A DNA stretch of 64,000 nucleotides from UBA5009 sp038043185 (lineage in GTDB: Bacteria > Bdellovibrionota > Bdellovibrionia > Bdellovibrionales > Bdellovibrionaceae). Shown piece by piece: positions 24,999 to 33,824 of the stretch. The translations under genes were made by a program, and so were the position numbers. The DNA is taken from contig JBBTCO010000028.1 of the NCBI GenBank assembly GCA_038043185.1, positions 1 through 64,000 on the forward strand, in the 5' to 3' direction. Within the stretch, counting starts at the first letter, position 1, and each line of letters starts with the position of its first letter. The notes below the pieces were generated by a model. It was not told the origin of the DNA. It made no database searches and saw nothing but the letters and a program-made list of their open reading frames with translations.

Positions 24999-26654
24999 CT
25001 ATTTCAACTCGAGCATTAAATGGCCAGGCTTTTGAATTCGGCCCAGGAAAGCTTTCAAAAAGTTTGCGGCAACCGCACCATCAATCAAGCGGTGATCCGC
25101 AGTGATGGTGTAATTCATCACTTTGATCGAAGAAAGTTTTCCATCCTCGATTACGGGTTTATCTGAAATTTTGTACATTCCTAAGATCGCCACTTCGGGA
25201 TGGTTGATGATCGGAGTCGCGTAAGTTCCCCCAATCGAACCAATATTAGTGATGGTGATCGTTGCGCCCTTCATCTCTTCACTTTTTAGTTTTCCATCGC
25301 GAGCACGTTTAGAAAGTTCCAGGATTTCTTTACTGATTTCCAAAATACTTTTTTGGTCAGCATTCTTGATAACCGGAACAACCAATCCATTCGGCGTGTC
25401 AGCGGCAAACCCAATATTGAAATATTTTTTATAAACAATTTCTTGAGCCGTATCATCAATGCTGGCATTGAACATCGGAAAATCCCGAATAGTTGCAATC
25501 AAGGCTTTCATCACCAAGGGTAGATAAGTGATTTTAGTTCCGGCGCTTTCGGCAACGTCTTTGAGCATCTCGCGAAGGTAAACAAGTTCTGTCACATTGG
25601 CTTCATCCATCAAAGTGAAATGAGGAATGATGGCTTTCGCCATTTGCATGTTCTCGGCAATTTTTTTACGAATACCACGAATTGGAACTCGCTCTTCGGC
25701 AGCTCCCACTGGTCCTTGATAAGTGGATTGGGGAATTCGCAGAGCCATTTGCGGTGAACTTGCACGAGTGGCACCAGCACCGTTGCCAAGTCCTCCGGAA
25801 GATTTACTTAAAACATCTTCGCGAGTCACTCGGCCGGCCAGGCCCGATCCTGAAAGTGTGTTAATATCCACACCCATTTCACGAGCCATTCGGCGAGTGG
25901 CTGGGGTGGCAAGAACACGGGATTCTGCGGCCGGCGGATAAAAATTTGTTCCCGTCGAAGCACTTGGTGCTGCGGACATAGCTTGTTCGCGAGGAGCCGA
26001 GGGTTGCGGTGAAGTTTTGGAGCTTCCATTTGTTGGAGGCGCTGCTGTTGTGGACGCTTGTCCTGCAGATCCTGTCAAAGTTAACAAGATAGATTCAACC
26101 TTAACCACGTCTCCGGCTTTGAATTTTAAATCTTTAACTGTACCTGCAACCGGAGAAGGAACTTCAACAGTGGCTTTATCAGTCATAATTTCAACAATGG
26201 ATTGATCAGCTTTAATATTATCACCGGGTTTTACCAACCACTTGATCAGTTCGCCTTCAGCAACGCCTTCACCGAGCTCAGGTAATTTTACTTCAAGAGT
26301 TTTTCCAGACGTCGCAGAAACCGCAGCAGAGGCTTGCGGAGCAGCAGTTGTTGGAGTTGTAACTTTTGTTTGCGGCGCGCTTGTTGCCGCTGTTGGTTTC
26401 GCAGCTGCACTTGCTCCTGCGCCATCCAAAGTCAGCATGACGGATTCAACTTTAATCACATCACCGGCTTTAAATTTTAATTCTTTGACAGTACCCGCGA
26501 CCGGAGAAGGAACTTCCACGGTTGCTTTGTCCGTCATGATTTCGGCAATGGATTGATCCGCTTTCACAGTGTCGCCGGGTTTTACCAACCATTTGATCAG
26601 CTCACCTTCGGAAACTCCTTCACCTAGTTCTGGAAGTTTTATATCTGTGGCCAT
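24999..26654 (-). CDS. 2-oxoacid dehydrogenase E2 acyltransferase with two lipoyl domains
   Basis: 551 residues. Two tandem lipoyl domains (about 2-78 and 119-195; lipoyl lysines K43 and K160 in MTDKATVEVPSP) are joined by Ala/Pro/Thr-rich linkers to an E3-binding domain (about 246-282, VLATPATRRMAREMGVD) and a catalytic domain (about 315-551) ending in HRLIDG (521-526). It transfers acyl groups from E1 to CoA. Whether it serves pyruvate or branched-chain oxoacids is not settled by sequence alone. The two lipoyl domains are unusually alike at the DNA level. No E1 gene is adjacent. Confidence 0.92.
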   Translation of the reverse strand: MATDIKLPELGEGVSEGELIKWLVKPGDTVKADQSIAEIMTDKATVEVPSPVAGTVKELKFKAGDVIKVESVMLTLDGAGASAAAKPTAATSAPQTKVTTPTTAAPQASAAVSATSGKTLEVKLPELGEGVAEGELIKWLVKPGDNIKADQSIVEIMTDKATVEVPSPVAGTVKDLKFKAGDVVKVESILLTLTGSAGQASTTAAPPTNGSSKTSPQPSAPREQAMSAAPSASTGTNFYPPAAESRVLATPATRRMAREMGVDINTLSGSGLAGRVTREDVLSKSSGGLGNGAGATRASSPQMALRIPQSTYQGPVGAAEERVPIRGIRKKIAENMQMAKAIIPHFTLMDEANVTELVYLREMLKDVAESAGTKITYLPLVMKALIATIRDFPMFNASIDDTAQEIVYKKYFNIGFAADTPNGLVVPVIKNADQKSILEISKEILELSKRARDGKLKSEEMKGATITITNIGSIGGTYATPIINHPEVAILGMYKISDKPVIEDGKLSSIKVMNYTITADHRLIDGAVAANFLKAFLGRIQKPGHLMLELK

Positions 26655-27571
26655 GTGCGCTCCTTATTCTGTTCCTGGTCTCGACGATTTTTTTCAACAA
26701 CGCCCTTCATGAAAAATTCTCCGGCGCGATATGAACTTCGTACTAATGGTCCCGAAGCTACATAAAGAAAACCCATTCCTTCGGCAATTTTTTGCCACTC
26801 AACAAATTTTTCTGGAGTGATGTATTCAATAACTTTCAAATGGCGTTGTGTGGGTTGAAGATATTGTCCAAAAGTGACGATATCACAATTCACGGAACGA
26901 AGATCCTTCAAGGCTTGCAGAATTTCTTCATCCGTTTCGCCAAGCCCTAACATAATTGAAGATTTCGTGTAACGAGTGGGATCAATCGTTTTAATCATTT
27001 TTAAAACGGCCAAAGATTGCCGATAAGTTGCGCGCGGATCCCTTACACCCGGAGTAAGCCGCTCAACCGTTTCAATATTGTGAGCAAAAACATCAGGTTT
27101 CGATTCAATCAATTGAGCAACAAGTTTTTCGTTGCCTTTAAAATCAGGAGTCAAAATTTCCACGATCAATTTTGGATCTAGTTTTTTAATTGTGGAAATT
27201 GTACGGGCAAAGTGTGTGGCGCCCTGATCCGGAAGATCGTCGCGGTTCACGCTGGTAATGACAACGTACTCTAAGCCCATTTGAGAAATCGAATAGGCCA
27301 CTTTTTCGGGTTCAAGCTCATCCAATGCACCTTTAGGATTACCGGTTTTTACATGGCAAAAACGACAACCGCGAGTGCAGACTTCTCCCATCAGCATAAA
27401 AGTTGCTGTGCCGCCACTCCAGCATTCGCCCATATTTGGGCATTTCGCTTCTTGGCAGACGGTAGCCAATTTTAACTCACCTAGCATATTTTTAATACGC
27501 GTATAATTGTCCCCGGAAGGAGCGCGAACCTTTAGCCAGGAAGGTTTAGGAACAAGTGGAGTTTTAGGCAT
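26639..27571 (-). CDS. lipA: Lipoyl synthase
   Basis: A 310-residue radical-SAM enzyme that inserts two sulfurs into protein-bound octanoate. Both iron-sulfur clusters are present: C39, C44, C50 (auxiliary cluster, CX4CX5C) and C65, C69, C72 (radical-SAM cluster, CX3CX2C). The RSSYRAGEF motif near the C-terminus supplies the serine ligand of the auxiliary cluster. It overlaps the start of the E2 gene by 16 bases, so lipoate assembly and its target are coordinately translated. Confidence 0.97.
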   Translation of the reverse strand: MPKTPLVPKPSWLKVRAPSGDNYTRIKNMLGELKLATVCQEAKCPNMGECWSGGTATFMLMGEVCTRGCRFCHVKTGNPKGALDELEPEKVAYSISQMGLEYVVITSVNRDDLPDQGATHFARTISTIKKLDPKLIVEILTPDFKGNEKLVAQLIESKPDVFAHNIETVERLTPGVRDPRATYRQSLAVLKMIKTIDPTRYTKSSIMLGLGETDEEILQALKDLRSVNCDIVTFGQYLQPTQRHLKVIEYITPEKFVEWQKIAEGMGFLYVASGPLVRSSYRAGEFFMKGVVEKNRRDQEQNKERTWPQI

Positions 27572-27647
27572 AGGTCATCCTTTGATGAATCATTATTATC
27601 CTTGAACTTAGTGGAAAATCAAGACACTAATCGAAACCGAGAAAATC

Positions 27648-28364
27648 ATGGAAATTACAAAAAAAATTCATCAAGGCGTATTTTTAAAACGCTACAAACG
27701 TTTCTTTGCCGATATCGAGTGGCAGGGCCAAGTTGTCGTTGCCCATGTAGCCAACACGGGCAGTCTGAAATCCTGTAATCAGCCGGGTCAGCCCTGCCTT
27801 TTTACCGAAAGTGATGACCCAAACCGCAAACTTAAATACAGCCTAGAGATGATTCAAGCGACTAGCGGAGCTTGGGTTGGAATCAACACTTCCTGGCCAA
27901 ATGCTTTGGTGAAGGAAGCCTTGGGCGGGAAATTGCTGTCTCATTGGGAAAGCTTCGATGAAATTAAGCCAGAATTTAAGATCACTCCGGAAACACGTTT
28001 CGATTTTGCTGCGTTTACTAACGGAAAAAAACATTTTATCGAAGTGAAAAACGTCACGTTGGCCGAAGCCGACGTGGCGAAATTTCCCGATGCAGTCACC
28101 GAACGAGGCCAAAAACATGTGCGGGAACTGATGCGCATGATTGACGAAGGTCACACCGCCGAGCTGGTTTTTGTTATTCAAAGAAACGATGTAAAAAAGT
28201 TTTCACCCGCCGATGAAATCGATCCTGAATATGGTCGCTTATTGCGGCAAGCAATTAAAAAAGGGGTCAAGGTAACTCCACTGCTAACTGAATGGAAAAG
28301 CCCAAGAGTGATACTTTCAGCGAAGCTGCTGCCTTTTCCCGCAACCTTCAATTTAAAAGATTAA
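27648..28364 (+). CDS. sfsA: SfsA-family nuclease/DNA-binding protein
   Basis: 238 residues matching SfsA along the whole length: the N-terminal OB-like part (GVFLKRYKRFFADI, HVANTGSLKSCNQPGQPC) and a C-terminal nuclease-like core with FIEVKNVTLAE and FPDAVTERGQKHVRELM. The name comes from sugar fermentation stimulation in E. coli; later work points to nucleic-acid cleavage. It stands alone, divergent from lipA, and ends in front of a long perfect hairpin. Confidence 0.92.
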   Translation: MEITKKIHQGVFLKRYKRFFADIEWQGQVVVAHVANTGSLKSCNQPGQPCLFTESDDPNRKLKYSLEMIQATSGAWVGINTSWPNALVKEALGGKLLSHWESFDEIKPEFKITPETRFDFAAFTNGKKHFIEVKNVTLAEADVAKFPDAVTERGQKHVRELMRMIDEGHTAELVFVIQRNDVKKFSPADEIDPEYGRLLRQAIKKGVKVTPLLTEWKSPRVILSAKLLPFPATFNLKD

Positions 28365-28402
28365 TTGTCGATAAACTTACATGGATTCAATTTCCAAGTG
28401 CT

Positions 28403-28466
28403 ATATTTTAGGTACTCACAAAGTTGTCAATATATAGATTGACAACTTTGTGAGTACCTAAAATAT
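28403..28466. terminator. 29-bp perfect hairpin between convergent genes
   Basis: Bases 28403-28431 and 28438-28466 are exact reverse complements over 29 positions with a 6-base loop. The hairpin lies 39 bases past the sfsA stop and 40 bases past the stop of the minus-strand DUF1501 gene, so it could end transcription from both sides; A/T-rich outer ends give a U-run in either direction. Its stem is far longer than a normal intrinsic terminator and matches the arm length of the two composite palindromes elsewhere in the window. Confidence 0.7.
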
Positions 28467-28505
28467 CTAATGCTATAAGAAATAATAGAATATAATCCGC
28501 TAATT

Positions 28506-29747
28506 TTATTTTATAAGTCCGCGGATAATAGCAATATTGGAATCTACGGCAGAAAATCCCTTGGGATTTCCAAAAATTTCCGAGACCGTGCGAATGACAT
28601 TTTCTGGAAAAATGAAACTTGCATTTTTAGGATTTTCAGCTGGTAAGCCAGTTGTTATATCAACGGCAGTTGCAATATGAAGTGGGGTTCCGGTATTACT
28701 TTTCTTGGCTGTAATAACTCTGCTGGATCCAACTGTCTTTCCACCTTGGATGCCTTTTCCTGCTAACAACACTGAATTTGTATCGGTATTATGATCCTTG
28801 CCTTTAGCGCCATTCAAGAATGGGGTGCGACTAAATTCAGAAATAACCATAAATGTGGTGTAATCCATAAGGCTTCCATTATGAAATGGAGTTTTTTCAA
28901 AGAGTGAAAAAATATCTGCAACTTTTTGCCACACTTGGGTTTGCAAATCAAAGTGCACCTTTTCGTGATCTGCATGGGTATCAAGATTTCCCTCGAGGGC
29001 GATGTCAAGTAGGCCCTGTTGTGATGCGCCCGAAATAAATGCGGACAATAATGCTTGGATTTCCATACTGAGATTAGGATGAACTTTTTTTACCTCTGCT
29101 AAAGTTTTGATCAATTTCTCAGCCGTAATCTCGCCAGAAATTACATTTCGCAGCGCTAGAGCCAGTAGACTTGTTTTCTCTTTATTTGGGTCTAAAGGTT
29201 TTAGCATTTGGGAAAGGCGAGGTCCTTCGCCTTCATTGAAAATATCTTGAGGTGTTGTTAAAATCACATTTCGAGAACCTGTGTAAATCGGTTCAGTGAA
29301 AAATACGCCATAAGGTCCAGCACCAAAAGAGGCCGCAAGTTCTACCGGCAGATACGCCGCAGAACCATCACCTTTTCCCGTGGCCATGTATTGGATCAGA
29401 GAATCATGGCCCGCATCACGTCTCATCATAAGCCCATTAAGAACGGCGCATTTTTTTGCAAATGGCACTAAAGGTTTTGCCGTTGGTCCCAACTTTAAAT
29501 CAGCAATACTAATAATGTCTTCGGGTCGATACTCTAAAAATAGATCACTTTCTGTTGCATCAGGTGACCTAACTTGTGGATCCAGTCCAAGAGTCGCATC
29601 CATACCGCCGGAAGTTCTTAACATCAAAAAAAGATGGGGATCTGAAGATAAGTTTGGAACAGAGAAAGCGCTTCTACCAGAGAGTAAAAGTCCTGACATC
29701 GAGGCCGCCGACATTTTTAAAAAATTTCGTCGCTTTAATTCCAACAC
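28506..29747 (-). CDS. DUF1501-type Tat-exported protein
   Basis: 413 residues with a twin-arginine signal (RRNFLKMSAAS, residues 6-16), so probably exported folded. The body has features of the DUF1501 group, related to the alkaline-phosphatase/sulfatase fold: an early MLRTSGGMDATLGLDP and a late ISEFSRTPFLNGAKGKDHNTD. The function of the family is not known. It follows a CxxCH lipoprotein gene by 8 bases; pairing of DUF1501 with multi-domain CxxCH proteins is common in Planctomycetes and some Bdellovibrionota, as I recall. Confidence 0.75.
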   Translation of the reverse strand: MLELKRRNFLKMSAASMSGLLLSGRSAFSVPNLSSDPHLFLMLRTSGGMDATLGLDPQVRSPDATESDLFLEYRPEDIISIADLKLGPTAKPLVPFAKKCAVLNGLMMRRDAGHDSLIQYMATGKGDGSAAYLPVELAASFGAGPYGVFFTEPIYTGSRNVILTTPQDIFNEGEGPRLSQMLKPLDPNKEKTSLLALALRNVISGEITAEKLIKTLAEVKKVHPNLSMEIQALLSAFISGASQQGLLDIALEGNLDTHADHEKVHFDLQTQVWQKVADIFSLFEKTPFHNGSLMDYTTFMVISEFSRTPFLNGAKGKDHNTDTNSVLLAGKGIQGGKTVGSSRVITAKKSNTGTPLHIATAVDITTGLPAENPKNASFIFPENVIRTVSEIFGNPKGFSAVDSNIAIIRGLIK

Positions 29748-29755
29748 CTAATCTC

Positions 29756-31954
29756 CTAGTAAGTTAAAAACTCATCATTTAAGGCAGCCGCTAAAATAAT
29801 TAGCTGTAAGGCCTCAGTTGTCATTTTGTCTCCCGAGTCCTTTGTCATCATAAGTGCTTTTTCGACCAATTCAGACTCATCGGTGGCCGTGTCACGGCCA
29901 ATAAAGTCCTGAACAAGGTGTAAAGCAATGGCACTTTGAATCTCAGGCGAAACTTTCTTCCAGGCAAATTTATCGGCATTTTTTATCAAGTCTTCTTGGG
30001 GAGTGCCTGCGATACTTTCTAATACTTTTTTCCCGAGGTATTTTTCAAAACTTTTGTTATCAGCTTTTATCTTCACAAATTCAGACTTCGAAATTTCCAA
30101 TAAACATTTCGACAACCACTTGATAAATGCGAGCGATGGCCCTTGCAATGTGGGCTCTTGTGTTTCGGCATTAAAGAAACCCAGTACTTTTGGATCCATA
30201 TTCGATACGCAGAACTCTCCATTCCAGCCATTAGGAAATTTTTGTTCAATTGTTCTTAATAAATCCATTGCAGAAAGGTAACGAAGACCCGCATAACCAA
30301 AAATTCCAGTTTTAGTATTGGATGAAGTAGGGGGTTTAGGTAAGCGCTGAACAGCACCGTCTTCAATTGTTTTCAAGCCATTATCATCTCGGGCGCCATC
30401 ATTAATCCAATTGCGAAAGTCCTGCATTTCTTCTTTTTTAAGAACCCATCCTGAATTGGCGGGGGGCATAGCGGCTTGCGCGCCACTGCCAGCTAAATCA
30501 AGTGCAACTATAATTCGCTCAATCCAAGTTTTATGAGCTTGTTTAGTTCTGCCGAAGGGCAAGTTTTCGAAGTTGGGTAGGGAGTTGCTCGCGCCTGAAT
30601 GGCAACTTGCACATTGCTTCATGATTGGCCTGATTTGCGCAAATGTTACGTCACGAGAAAAAGTTCCTGATACATCTTGCAGAAACTCTTTTTGCTGAAC
30701 CAGATAGGTCACAAAATCCGAGGGCTTTCTTTTGACCCTCTCAAATTCCAGCCGAAGATCTTCAAGACGTGAGTAACTTAGAGGAATGTCTTTGCCAATA
30801 AACCAATTCCAAAAATGTCGAACTTGGCATTGGGCATACTCTTGTTGTTGCGTAACTGTATCTACAAGTTCGCCAAGCCCGCTCACTGGAACATGCACCA
30901 TTTTATTATCATTAGTTGGATAAGTCAGTGCTCCTGGTGCGGCTTCTGACGAAAGCACATTCCCACTTGTGCGAAAGGTCTGGCCCATAGGATCAAGTTT
31001 CTGATGACAGCTCATACAAGTTTGTTCAGTACCATGCTTCATTTCAGCACTTCTAATTATAGGACTGGGATTTTGCTCTGTTCGGGGAAAGGCTTTTGCT
31101 AGAAGATCAGAAATATCTTCGTTGTCTTGAATTATGGGTTTCATATTATCACAAAGCAAGATGCGAAATAAAGCAGCTGCGCGTTTGCGATTTTTATTAA
31201 GAAGAGTGGTATTGTAGCGAGACATAAAGCGACTTGTGGTAAAAGCTCCAGCGACCCGAATGTCTTTTTCCACGAAATTGACAGGCATTAGGCTACGTTC
31301 TATTGGAATCGGGCTGCCTTGAAACTCATCCTTATCACGAATGCGAAGGAGTCCATCGCTCGAGGGTGGCAAATCCGTCTTAATTGCGTTTAAAAAACCT
31401 AGGTCACTCGGGCGATTATAAAGTGTGAGTGAAGGATAGAGAATTTGATATTCTCTGGCTGTAAATAAGGTGTTCCAATCCGTATTTTCATGAATGACTT
31501 TACGAAACAATAAATCCATCGAGTTTATGTCAAAAGTAATGTCCTTAATCTTTGATGGAATCTCATGAAAATATTTTTCTGCTGGCAAAGTATTTAGTCT
31601 TACTCCAAAAAGATCCTCTAGCCGCTCAATCATTTTTCCTAAATGTTGTGGACTTTTTAAATATCTTTCCAGCGTGTCATTAAAAAACTTATTTCCGAGC
31701 CCTTGAGAGATAGAGCTTTCTAAATTATCGTACTCTTCGCTGGACGGCGATAGGCCACGAATATGAAGGCTCAGTTTGCGAAGTCTTGCGTGGGCACCTA
31801 AAAGATTCGCTGTCTTTCCTTGCTCCCATTTAGGAGCTTCTCCCTCCCTGTTGGGACTTCCGCTATTGCTATCAACAAAGCTGCAACCGACTTGGAGAAA
31901 TAAAAGGATAACAAAACAATGAGAGACGAGTCGTAAAGATTTATTCCACTTCAT
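29756..31954 (-). CDS. Large CxxCH (c-type heme-like) lipoprotein, DUF1592/1549-like
   Basis: 732 residues. A lipoprotein signal ends VGC (Cys24). Two CxxCH motifs, CMSCH near residue 313 (followed by QKLDPMG) and CASCH near residue 449, suggest covalent haem or a haem-free relative. The CMSCH..LDPMG context resembles DUF1588/1592-type modules found beside DUF1501 genes. It probably works in the periplasm with the neighbouring Tat-exported protein. The start overlaps the upstream secreted-protein gene by 14 bases. Substrate and redox role are unknown. Confidence 0.7.
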   Translation of the reverse strand: MKWNKSLRLVSHCFVILLFLQVGCSFVDSNSGSPNREGEAPKWEQGKTANLLGAHARLRKLSLHIRGLSPSSEEYDNLESSISQGLGNKFFNDTLERYLKSPQHLGKMIERLEDLFGVRLNTLPAEKYFHEIPSKIKDITFDINSMDLLFRKVIHENTDWNTLFTAREYQILYPSLTLYNRPSDLGFLNAIKTDLPPSSDGLLRIRDKDEFQGSPIPIERSLMPVNFVEKDIRVAGAFTTSRFMSRYNTTLLNKNRKRAAALFRILLCDNMKPIIQDNEDISDLLAKAFPRTEQNPSPIIRSAEMKHGTEQTCMSCHQKLDPMGQTFRTSGNVLSSEAAPGALTYPTNDNKMVHVPVSGLGELVDTVTQQQEYAQCQVRHFWNWFIGKDIPLSYSRLEDLRLEFERVKRKPSDFVTYLVQQKEFLQDVSGTFSRDVTFAQIRPIMKQCASCHSGASNSLPNFENLPFGRTKQAHKTWIERIIVALDLAGSGAQAAMPPANSGWVLKKEEMQDFRNWINDGARDDNGLKTIEDGAVQRLPKPPTSSNTKTGIFGYAGLRYLSAMDLLRTIEQKFPNGWNGEFCVSNMDPKVLGFFNAETQEPTLQGPSLAFIKWLSKCLLEISKSEFVKIKADNKSFEKYLGKKVLESIAGTPQEDLIKNADKFAWKKVSPEIQSAIALHLVQDFIGRDTATDESELVEKALMMTKDSGDKMTTEALQLIILAAALNDEFLTY

Positions 31955-32837
31955 AGGTTTCTTGATTTTCTAAAATGTTTTTAAGCTGGGGAACAAAAAG
32001 AGGGGAGGCTTCGTCTGATCCAAAAATATAAGGATCAAATACATCAGGGAGTTTTTCAAAATATTTTGCTGCTACTACATTAAAGTTGGTTTGATCTGGT
32101 TTTAGGCCAATTTCACATAAATTCTGAGATTTATCCTTTAAAGTCCAATTGATTACGTCAGCTGAGGTTAGAGTAATCATGTTGGCGTAGGAAACATATC
32201 CACCGCGTACTTGCAGCCGCAAACTGTTATTAATGGGTTCTAACTCGACGTCAAAGGCACCACCAATAGAGCGATTTTCCATTCTATTGGTTTCGGGATT
32301 TACACCCATTGCCTCGTTTTCCCAACGGCTGATTCGAATTGGAGTGCCAGAGAAAGGGTCTTGCGAGAAAAACTTGTAGTCATCACAATGCAATTCATCA
32401 TGGGGAATATCGCGCGAAAGGATTGGTGAGCGTATATGATCTATAGGTGTCATAAATAGGCTGATCGGTATAAAATCATATACGTCGGGAGATGTTTTAG
32501 ATTTTAGTCTTAAAAGTTGACCAATTTTAGTGGGATTCGAGTGCTTTGCCCACTTCATCCGAAGTTCGTAGGCTTGAAAGCTGGTTTGTAAGTAACAATT
32601 GCTGGTCGTAATTTCAGTGCAGCTATTTTCATGAATAACAAAAGGAACTTTGGCAGTAACCGGGGGAGTTCTTCTTTTGACACTTATGGCTTCGCGGCCA
32701 TCCTTCCACACCAAGCGCAGTGGCGCGTTATTTTCAGCGACAATAGTAGGAATTTCAGATGGAGAGAAAAAGACATTTAATTCAGCTAAAAGTGGAAGAG
32801 GAAAAGAGGTGAAAAAAATAGCGATAATCCATTTCAC
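31941..32837 (-). CDS. Secreted protein of unknown function
   Basis: 298 residues with a signal peptide (MKWIIAIFFTSFPLPLLAEL). The body is rich in beta-strand-like stretches and has two cysteines in CTEITTSNC about 60 residues in. No family was recognised. It is first in the three-gene unit with the CxxCH lipoprotein and the DUF1501 protein, overlapping the former by 14 bases, so the three products likely act together outside the inner membrane. Confidence 0.65.
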   Translation of the reverse strand: MKWIIAIFFTSFPLPLLAELNVFFSPSEIPTIVAENNAPLRLVWKDGREAISVKRRTPPVTAKVPFVIHENSCTEITTSNCYLQTSFQAYELRMKWAKHSNPTKIGQLLRLKSKTSPDVYDFIPISLFMTPIDHIRSPILSRDIPHDELHCDDYKFFSQDPFSGTPIRISRWENEAMGVNPETNRMENRSIGGAFDVELEPINNSLRLQVRGGYVSYANMITLTSADVINWTLKDKSQNLCEIGLKPDQTNFNVVAAKYFEKLPDVFDPYIFGSDEASPLFVPQLKNILENQETYEVE

Positions 32838-32876
32838 CTCAGACCCCCTCAGCTCTATTTACAAGAACACAAATAA

Positions 32877-33668
32877 TTATTTCATTGTGCTCAAGTGACG
32901 ATCGATAACTTTTTTGAACTCAGGAGCTGGGTAAGCACCACGAAGGCTTACGCCGTTGATCAAAAATCCAGGAGTGCCACTAAAGCCAAATTTTTGGGCT
33001 TCAGCCATGTCCGCGTTGATTCGTGTCATTAAAGTTTCGTCTTTCAAATCTTTTTCAATTTTTTTCATGTCAGCGCCGACTTTTTTAGCGACGTCTTTTA
33101 GATAAGCTTCACCTTTAGAGGTAAATTCTTTTTGGTTTTCAAAAAGCATATCATGAAATTTAATTGCTTTATCCTGATCTTGCCGAGCGACAGCCTCAAA
33201 ATATTTTGCAGCTGGCATGGCATTAGGATGGAAGTCCAATGGCAAATGTTTAAATACGACACGAACTTTATCTTTATATTCGTTCATAACTTCTTTCACG
33301 GTTTTATATCCGCGAGTGCAATAGGGGCATTCGAAGTCAGAATATTCAACAATAGTGATGGGTGCCGATTTATTCCCAAAAATGGTTCTTGTTTCATCAA
33401 TTTCCGGTTTTACAGGATTAGTAAACTCTTCATCTCGTTTTTTTACTTCGTCCTCAGCTTGTTTTCCTTGGGCTCTTTTTTGCGCGTCCTGAGCCGCTTT
33501 ATTTGCAACTTCGAAAAATTTTTCTGGATCTTTTTCGATAGCGGCAAAAACGATAGAAGGATCTTTTTCAATGATCTGCTTCAATTGGCTTGCCGTAGGA
33601 GCACAATTGACCAGAGTTAAAGAAATGAAAGTTAAAAGTACGGCTTCAAAAATATTGAGCTTTTTCAA
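32877..33668 (-). CDS. DsbA-like thiol oxidoreductase lipoprotein
   Basis: 263 residues. The lipobox LVNC (Cys22) predicts a lipid anchor; a helical charged spacer (about 30-90) precedes a thioredoxin/DsbA fold with FECPYC (C114-C117), the LPLDFHPNAMPAAKYFEA helical insertion and the cis-proline loop GFSGTPGFLING. It resembles the Com1/DsbA-like periplasmic oxidases or isomerases. It likely forms or reshuffles disulfides in secreted proteins, several of which in this window carry cysteines. Confidence 0.88.
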   Translation of the reverse strand: MKKLNIFEAVLLTFISLTLVNCAPTASQLKQIIEKDPSIVFAAIEKDPEKFFEVANKAAQDAQKRAQGKQAEDEVKKRDEEFTNPVKPEIDETRTIFGNKSAPITIVEYSDFECPYCTRGYKTVKEVMNEYKDKVRVVFKHLPLDFHPNAMPAAKYFEAVARQDQDKAIKFHDMLFENQKEFTSKGEAYLKDVAKKVGADMKKIEKDLKDETLMTRINADMAEAQKFGFSGTPGFLINGVSLRGAYPAPEFKKVIDRHLSTMK

Positions 33669-33824
33669 GATGATCCTCCAAAACTGATCATTAGTGTTGT
33701 TAATTTAAAACTTTTTCATTTTTGTCATATTTTATCCTTAGGGGAAGCGAATTCGCCAAATTAAATGCCGCGTCGTTTGACGCAGTTCATGGCCAAGCCG
33801 TCAGTTGTTGTTTATTGTTATGAA

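Noticed and set aside
26017..26556. Plus-strand frames rich in Ala/Thr/Val inside the E2 gene
   Set aside because: They mirror the repeated lipoyl domains and Ala-rich linkers on the opposite strand and lack ribosome-binding sites.
28403..28466. Insertion sequence ends
   Set aside because: Only 6 bases separate the two arms, so there is no room for a transposase, and no direct repeats flank them.
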